Assembly: GCA_973895155.1 (NCBI GenBank) | Contig: OZ316893.1 | Coordinates: 27,280,001 to 27,344,000, forward strand | Origin: Marsupella aquatica | Taxonomy: Eukaryota; Marchantiophyta | Reading direction: 5' to 3' | Length of the DNA stretch: 64,000 bases | Shown here: piece by piece, positions 58,999-64,000 of the stretch | Layout of the letters: the number at the start of each line of letters is the position of its first letter | Position numbering within the stretch: the first letter of the stretch is position 1 | Program-made: the position numbers and the translations under genes | Notes under the pieces: generated by a model | The model's database searches: none | Seen by the model: only the letters and a program-made list of their open reading frames with translations | Told to the model about the DNA's origin: nothing

Positions 58999-60482
58999 AT
59001 GGCCTCGTGCTCATCGGAGTGGTCATCTGATGATCGCTATGATGGAGGTGCATATCACCGAGACAGGTACCGCTCTCATGATAGGGGGAGGGAGAGGAGG
59101 AGGGAGCACTCACCTGCGAGGTCGAGATACCACTCAGCCGAGAGGAGGAGGGACTTATCATCTGATAGGAGCAGGCACCATTCGTCTGAGAGGAGTTGGG
59201 ATCAGTCTTTAGATAGGGAGTACCGATCTAGGGATCATCGACATCGGGAGCGACAAAGGCATAGGAGGTCCCATCGACAGTCCCACCGCCACCGCCGGTC
59301 CAGGTCTCCCTCTGATGACCACACACCCCGACACCGATCACCCATGCCGGAGGATGAGGATAGGTTTGGAGAGGCCATGGCTGCCCTTCAGGGGATTGGC
59401 CCAGTCCGAAAGATGCCCTGCCCATGTAGTAGATGCAAGGGCGTCGTCTCCCACGAGAGGACCACTGTCCTTAGCCATTTAGGCCTCCACGGCCGTTACG
59501 TACCCCCGACACATCAGGTAATTCATAAACCTTTATTGACACTATTCAATTCATTAAGTCCTTATTTTTGAATATAACATGTTTGGGTTTCTTGAGTTTC
59601 TTGAGTGTTTAGTTGGAATGGTTTTTTCCCTGATTTCTGAAGTTCTCTTGTTCACATGTGAAACAGATTTTGTGTGTGGTCTCTCCGCCCTTGGACCACA
59701 TGAGACAGGTTGCACGTCGCGCGCTCACAGCACTAGTTCCCCCATCAGCACTCGATGCCACGTTAAGGGCAATAGACCGTGTTTTTGATAGGAGGAGGAG
59801 GGTCATTCGGAGTCACCCTATTGAGAGGGGAGTAGAGGTCACCACTAGACCTCGGTCCATTACGTCTCGTACCCCTAGGACGGTGCCGCCACACTGTCCT
59901 TTTCTTGATGCCTCTTTTTCCCGAGCACCAAGAGAGTTAAGAGGGAGAGCCTTGGACATCATAAAGGACTCATTCCCAACCCAGTTTGGCCTCCCTATGG
60001 TCCTGCTCGTTCGGGAGCCTATTGTAGTTTGGGATAGGCCATGGGTCCTCCTCCCATCCACATTGGGAGACGACGTAGGTCTTGGATTATTTGCGCTCGT
60101 GGATATTGTGGTGCCGGAAGGTTGTGCACCTGAGGACCTGCCCGAGTTGATTCCATTTTATGGGCCAAAGTATTCGGCCCATAGATGGCGTATCTTGTCT
60201 CGCCAATGCCCAACCTTTGGTCGGTATGGCATGTCACTAAAGTTGGACCCTAGGTATACTCAGATGGATGGTTACCCCCCTCGTACTGGAAACTTGGCGG
60301 GTTACATCAATAGCACAGTGGGGTGTCGGCGTTTGGGGTTCCGCCCCAACGCTGAGTGGCATGAGTACCATGACCAGAGTCACCCTCGTTTGCCCTTGGG
60401 ATGCAGTCACTACATCCTGACACATGCCACCCGCACCATTCGAGCAGGGGATGAGATATTTGTAGACTATGATTGGCATTGA
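58999..60482 (+). CDS. SET-domain protein encoded within CACTA element E2
   Basis: Exons 58999-59517 (519 nt) and 59667-60482 (816 nt) give 444 residues, phase 0 junction. Exon 1 begins at ATG with an Arg/Ser/His-rich stretch (RS-like) and ends with a CPCSRC motif and SHLGLHGRYVPPTHQ, like the zinc region at the start of CACTA transposases. Exon 2 encodes the SET-like domain: VGLGLF (G near residue 311), IPFYGPKY, GNLAGYINSTVGC, NAEW, and ATRTIRAGDEIFVDYDWH before the stop. The final DY and preceding GDE match the SET consensus better than E1 does. The NHS histidine is again Ser. A methyltransferase acting on histone or another nuclear protein is possible but unproven. The frame is fully open. 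Confidence 0.77.
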
Positions 60483-60625
60483 AGATTATATATGTTATTG
60501 ATCACTTATTCATTACTCAGAGTGAGACTTAGATTGGATTCTTTGACCTTCATTACCTCATGCACTATTGGGAACACATTGTCTAATTTGGGGATGACCT
60601 TATCTAATATTGATGTCTTGCATAG

Positions 60626-63600
60626 GATGGTCCAAATATAACACCTACACCTCATCCATCGATGATGACGGAGTCAGCCCGTTCGTTCCACATGCGAGCC
60701 ACATTATCTTTTTCTGACGACGAAGATGTTGAGAGTGATCATGTGCATGAGGACGAGGATGTGGACGAGGATGTGAATGAGTACCATGATGCACATGATG
60801 ACGATTTTGATGAAGATGTAGAGGATGATATGGATGCACCTATTCTTGAAGAGGATGCTTTTGCGCACCTTGTGGACATCCACTTTGGACCTCATGTACC
60901 TGAGGGTGACCCTCCTGTCATGGAACTAGACGAAGATGATTGGGACCAATTGGAAACTGAATCCAGGACTCCGCTATTCCAGGGTTCCCTGACCTCACGG
61001 TACATTTCTCTGAGGTGCTATTATAGTTTTTCTACTGTAATGTTGCTTAAGGGTGTGCATAAACCCTAAGTCCCCAATTGGACCATCCTCAATGGCATGC
61101 CTTAAACTAATTAAAAAGCTGGTTTCTTTGTGGTTTTCAATGCAAATGCAGGTTGGGAGCCACACTCTTGATGTTGAATTTACAGGGGGTTTTCAATGGA
61201 TCAGATGTCCATATAGATGCACTCTTTGCGTTGTTCCACAACAAACTCTTGCCTCAACCTAACAACCTTCCAGGAAGTGTGAGGGAGGCTAAGAAGTTGT
61301 TATCATCTATCGGACTGGCGTTAGAGACTATACATATGTGCCCTCATGGGTGCATCTTGTATAGAGGACCGTACTTGGACCTCACCCATTGCCCAATTGA
61401 GCGATGTGGCCTTCCACGGTATCGTCCTGATACCATTGGAGACAAGATTGCTGAGAAGGTAATGACATCCTCTCTGTACCACATCTGTATTTTAGTAATT
61501 TTTGACGTACTTTATGGCGTTTTGTGTCCCTTAACGTTGCCCTCATGAGTAGTATGTCTTTCAACTAGAAGTAAATAACCCTAACGTCTCCCTTGTGATT
61601 TTTACGTCTTTCCATACGACGTTTTTTAGTCCAACATCGATTTTTGCAACGTAAAAGTTTAGAGAACGTAGATCTGCTCAACATGAAACTATAACGTCGT
61701 TCTGGACAACGTTCACTTTTAGGATACGTAGTTATGTTCAATATAGAAGTAATACGTCGTATTGAACATCGTAAAGATTTTTGGAACGTAGTTATCGTCA
61801 ACGTATTTGTGATGTTAATGACGAAATGCCGCCTCATGGTTGTTGTACATTCAGGTACTGAGGTATTTTCCAATCACACCCCGATTGCAGCATCTATACC
61901 GACGAAGACACCTATCCTCCCTACAGACTTGGCATGCCGAGACCAAATCCCCAGCAGGGATAATGCGGTATCACCAAGATAGTCCAGCATGGAAGCACAT
62001 TGATGCCACATGGCCAGATTTTGCTGCAGAGCCACGGAACGTTCGGTTGGGGTTGGCCATAGATGGGGTAAACCCATACAAGCAGCGACGGAAACCAAAG
62101 TCCATTTGGCCAGTTCTTTTGATAAATCAGAACATCCCTCCATGGTTGGCGATGAAAAAAGGTCATGTTCTCCTCCTAGCTATCATTCCCGGTCCCGAGG
62201 CTTGCAAGAATCCAGATGTTTGCTTGGCCCCAGCTTATGAAGAGCTACATGACTTGTGGGAAATTGGGGCTCCAACAACAGATGTCACCCGTGCACCGGA
62301 CAATGGGAGGACATTCAACATGAGAGTCATGATCACCCATTGCACCACTGATGGGCCCGGTAATTCAAAAACCTTACAAAATGTGATTATATTGTGCTAA
62401 ATGACTTTATGTCTTCATTTGGCTTCTTTTATTGTGGGAATATGATGGGGTTTCCTTGGCAGGCATGGGCACAATATCAGGCTTGAAGGTGGCTGGGTAC
62501 TCAGGTTGCCCTTCATGTGGCCCTGAGTTGCATGGGAGGTACTCAGTACTATTGCACAAAACCACATATGAGGGCAGCAGGATGAGATTGTCAATGGATG
62601 ACCCCATGCGATGTAACACAAGACATTGGGCACAGACTGAGTTAAGACCATGTCCTAATGCGCCTTCAGCAGAAGCTCAAATTCAAATGGCAGAGATGGT
62701 GGAGGCTAAGCTGCTGAAACCCAAAGATTGTGGAGTAAACCGACGCTCAGCATTGTGGGACTTGCCTTATTGGAGGGTAGGTACAATACACCTATCAAAT
62801 GTTGTGTATAGATTTTTGCATCAACTCTCATAATGCTAGAGTTTTTCACTTGATTACCATGTTGTGCAAGCAGATGCTCAAGATCCGGTGGCTACTGGAC
62901 CCCATGCACATTGAAGTGAATGTCGCAAAGAATTTGGTGAAGCACATATATGGTGAGAATGATACTTGTGGAGTTCGTGTGGATGCAAAGAATGTAGGAG
63001 TTGTGAAGAGCTGTTGGATATCAGGTACATGATAAAACATCGATCAACCCTTAATTTGTAAGAAGTTGCCCGGATTTGCCTGAAACCCCAAACCCTAACA
63101 AGTTGATTCTCTTTAATTATTGGACAGCACGTACTGGGGTGACACCACCAGCCCCTTGGATTTTGCCTCGAGACATTCTGAAGGATGTGAATGGGATGAT
63201 TTGTGAGATGAAGTTCCCGAGCCATTACGGAGCTGGATTCCGTGGGTGCACAACGAGGAATGAGTACATCCCCCCGATAGGGTTGAAGTCCCATGATTAT
63301 CACAAGTTGATACAGCATGTGCTCCCTGCAGTGTTGCGTTGTTGCGATGATTCTAGAGAGTGCCACCTACTCCGACTCACAGTGTACGAGTTGTGCTCCA
63401 TTTTCAGGTTGGAAATATCTTACTCGTGGATTTTGTGGTGTTATGGGACCATAAATTTATGGTGTCTCAAACGACATTCTAGAGAGGATACGTAGTCTCT
63501 TAATACTTTACGTCATCTATAACTAGGTAATGTAAAAATACGACTCCACATACGACGTATTCAAGGTCGTATAAGTCACCCCTCTTCAGGAACGTCCTGC

Positions 63601-64000
63601 AGAGCGATGTTTGTAGGAATCTTAGTAGAGGGAATGTTAGTAGGCATTGAATTGGTAACCATCTTAGCCCACTTTCAGATTGGGCGGTGATATTTATTCC
63701 TGTCATGTTTTTGAGTGCCTCATAGGTGGGTATGTGCCAAGGAGATCAAGGAGTCAGAGATTCCTTTGATGAGGGAGAGGACGGCGCAAGTGATGTGCAA
63801 TTTGGAGCGAGTGTTCCCCCCAGCACTGTTTGACATGCAAATGCATTTGCTATGTCACCTGGTGGATGAAGTTGCCATTGCAGGCCCAGTCCATGCCCGA
63901 TGGATGTATTGGGTTGAGCGATATATGAAGGTGCTCAAGGGTTGGGTGCGTCAACCCGCTCGACCTGAGGGAAGTATGGCAACAGGGTTCATTATGTCAG
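60626..64000 (+). CDS. E2 CACTA transposase (TNPD/tnp2 type), open, runs off the window
   Basis: Exons 60626-60999, 61152-61458, 61855-62359, 62463-62776, 62874-63024, 63128-63407 and 63726-64000 join in phase with GT-AG introns and no internal stop. The first exon is very acidic. Then come GSVREAKKLLSSIGLALE, RNVRLGLAIDGVNPY, HCTTDGPG/MGTISGLKVAGYSGC, LLDPMHIEVNVAKNLVKHIY, LPRDILKDVNGM, HDYHKLIQHVLPAVL and the DUF4218-like HLLCHLVDEVAIAGPVHARW. The protein would excise and integrate E2. The acceptor at 60626 is phase 0 and in frame with exon 1 at 58999-59517, so the full protein probably begins there, skipping the SET exon. An ATG at 60662 is an alternative start. The C-terminus lies beyond 64000. 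Only the third intron is shared with E1. Confidence 0.88.
61500..61830. repeat. ACGTCG-type cluster in a transposase intron of E2
   Basis: AACGTCG, TACGTCG, AACGTAG and ACGTCTT words recur throughout the 396-bp intron between 61458 and 61855. A similar smaller patch lies in the intron at 63480-63600. Confidence 0.75.

Larger units (their letters stand above)
55567..64000. mobile_element. CACTA transposon E2 with SET-domain gene, right end outside the window
   Basis: The likely left end is CACAACTACATTTTGACTC at 55567, close to the E3 terminus (CACTAGTACATTTTAT). ACGTCG/CGACGT words recur from 55600 to 56060 and at four internal places. ORF1 reads leftward and SET plus transposase rightward, mirroring E1. 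The window ends in the DUF4218-like part of the transposase. The target duplication cannot be checked. The exact left base is uncertain by a few bases. Confidence 0.8.

Overview
The window looks like nuclear DNA of a land plant. It has a nuclear-encoded plastid ribosomal protein with a transit-peptide-like leader, short GT-AG introns, a plant-type LysM gene, a DOXC-like 2OG oxygenase, CACTA (En/Spm) transposons, and an LTR element primed by a tRNA-Asp-like site. I cannot name the species. The low gene density and gene set would suit a bryophyte, lycophyte or fern, but that is inference.

Region 1 (1-25.6 kb) holds the ordinary genes: plastid ribosomal protein S1 (+, one exon), a 994-residue Golgi-type glycosyltransferase joining GT64 and GT8 folds (-), a three-exon LysM-domain gene (+) and a three-exon 2OG-Fe(II) oxygenase with all active-site residues (+). 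Between them are non-coding sequence and small tandem repeats.

Region 2 (25.6-44 kb) is transposon territory. A decayed DNA transposon on the minus strand carries a DDE-type transposase I cannot assign to a familiar superfamily, headed by an intact reading frame for tandem PHD-type zinc fingers resembling EDM2. A tRNA-like sequence without a D-arm lies just past its 3' end. Next comes a complete 9,890-bp CACTA element, here called E1 (32036-41925), with terminal inverted repeats and an AAT target duplication.

Region 3 (44-53 kb) is the right part of a second CACTA relative, E3, split by a 6.1-kb LTR retrotransposon with near-identical LTRs and a GACGA duplication. The retrotransposon encodes gag-like and protease-like products but no reverse transcriptase or integrase, and carries many short hairpins.

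Region 4 (55.6-64 kb) is a third CACTA element, E2, cut off by the window edge. Its transposase exons are open as far as they can be read.

E1 and E2 share an unusual design. Two genes diverge from a central promoter: an ORF1 (TNPA-like) gene one way and the transposase gene the other. Between exon 1 of the transposase gene and its catalytic exons sits an 816-nt exon, the same length in both elements, that encodes a SET-domain protein and ends in its own stop. The splice phases permit exon 1 to join either the SET exon or the transposase. Each of the three CACTA families uses its own short repeated motif (TTCGCAA, ACGTCG, TCCGAT). Transposons carrying their own SET and PHD chromatin genes are the most novel signal in the window.
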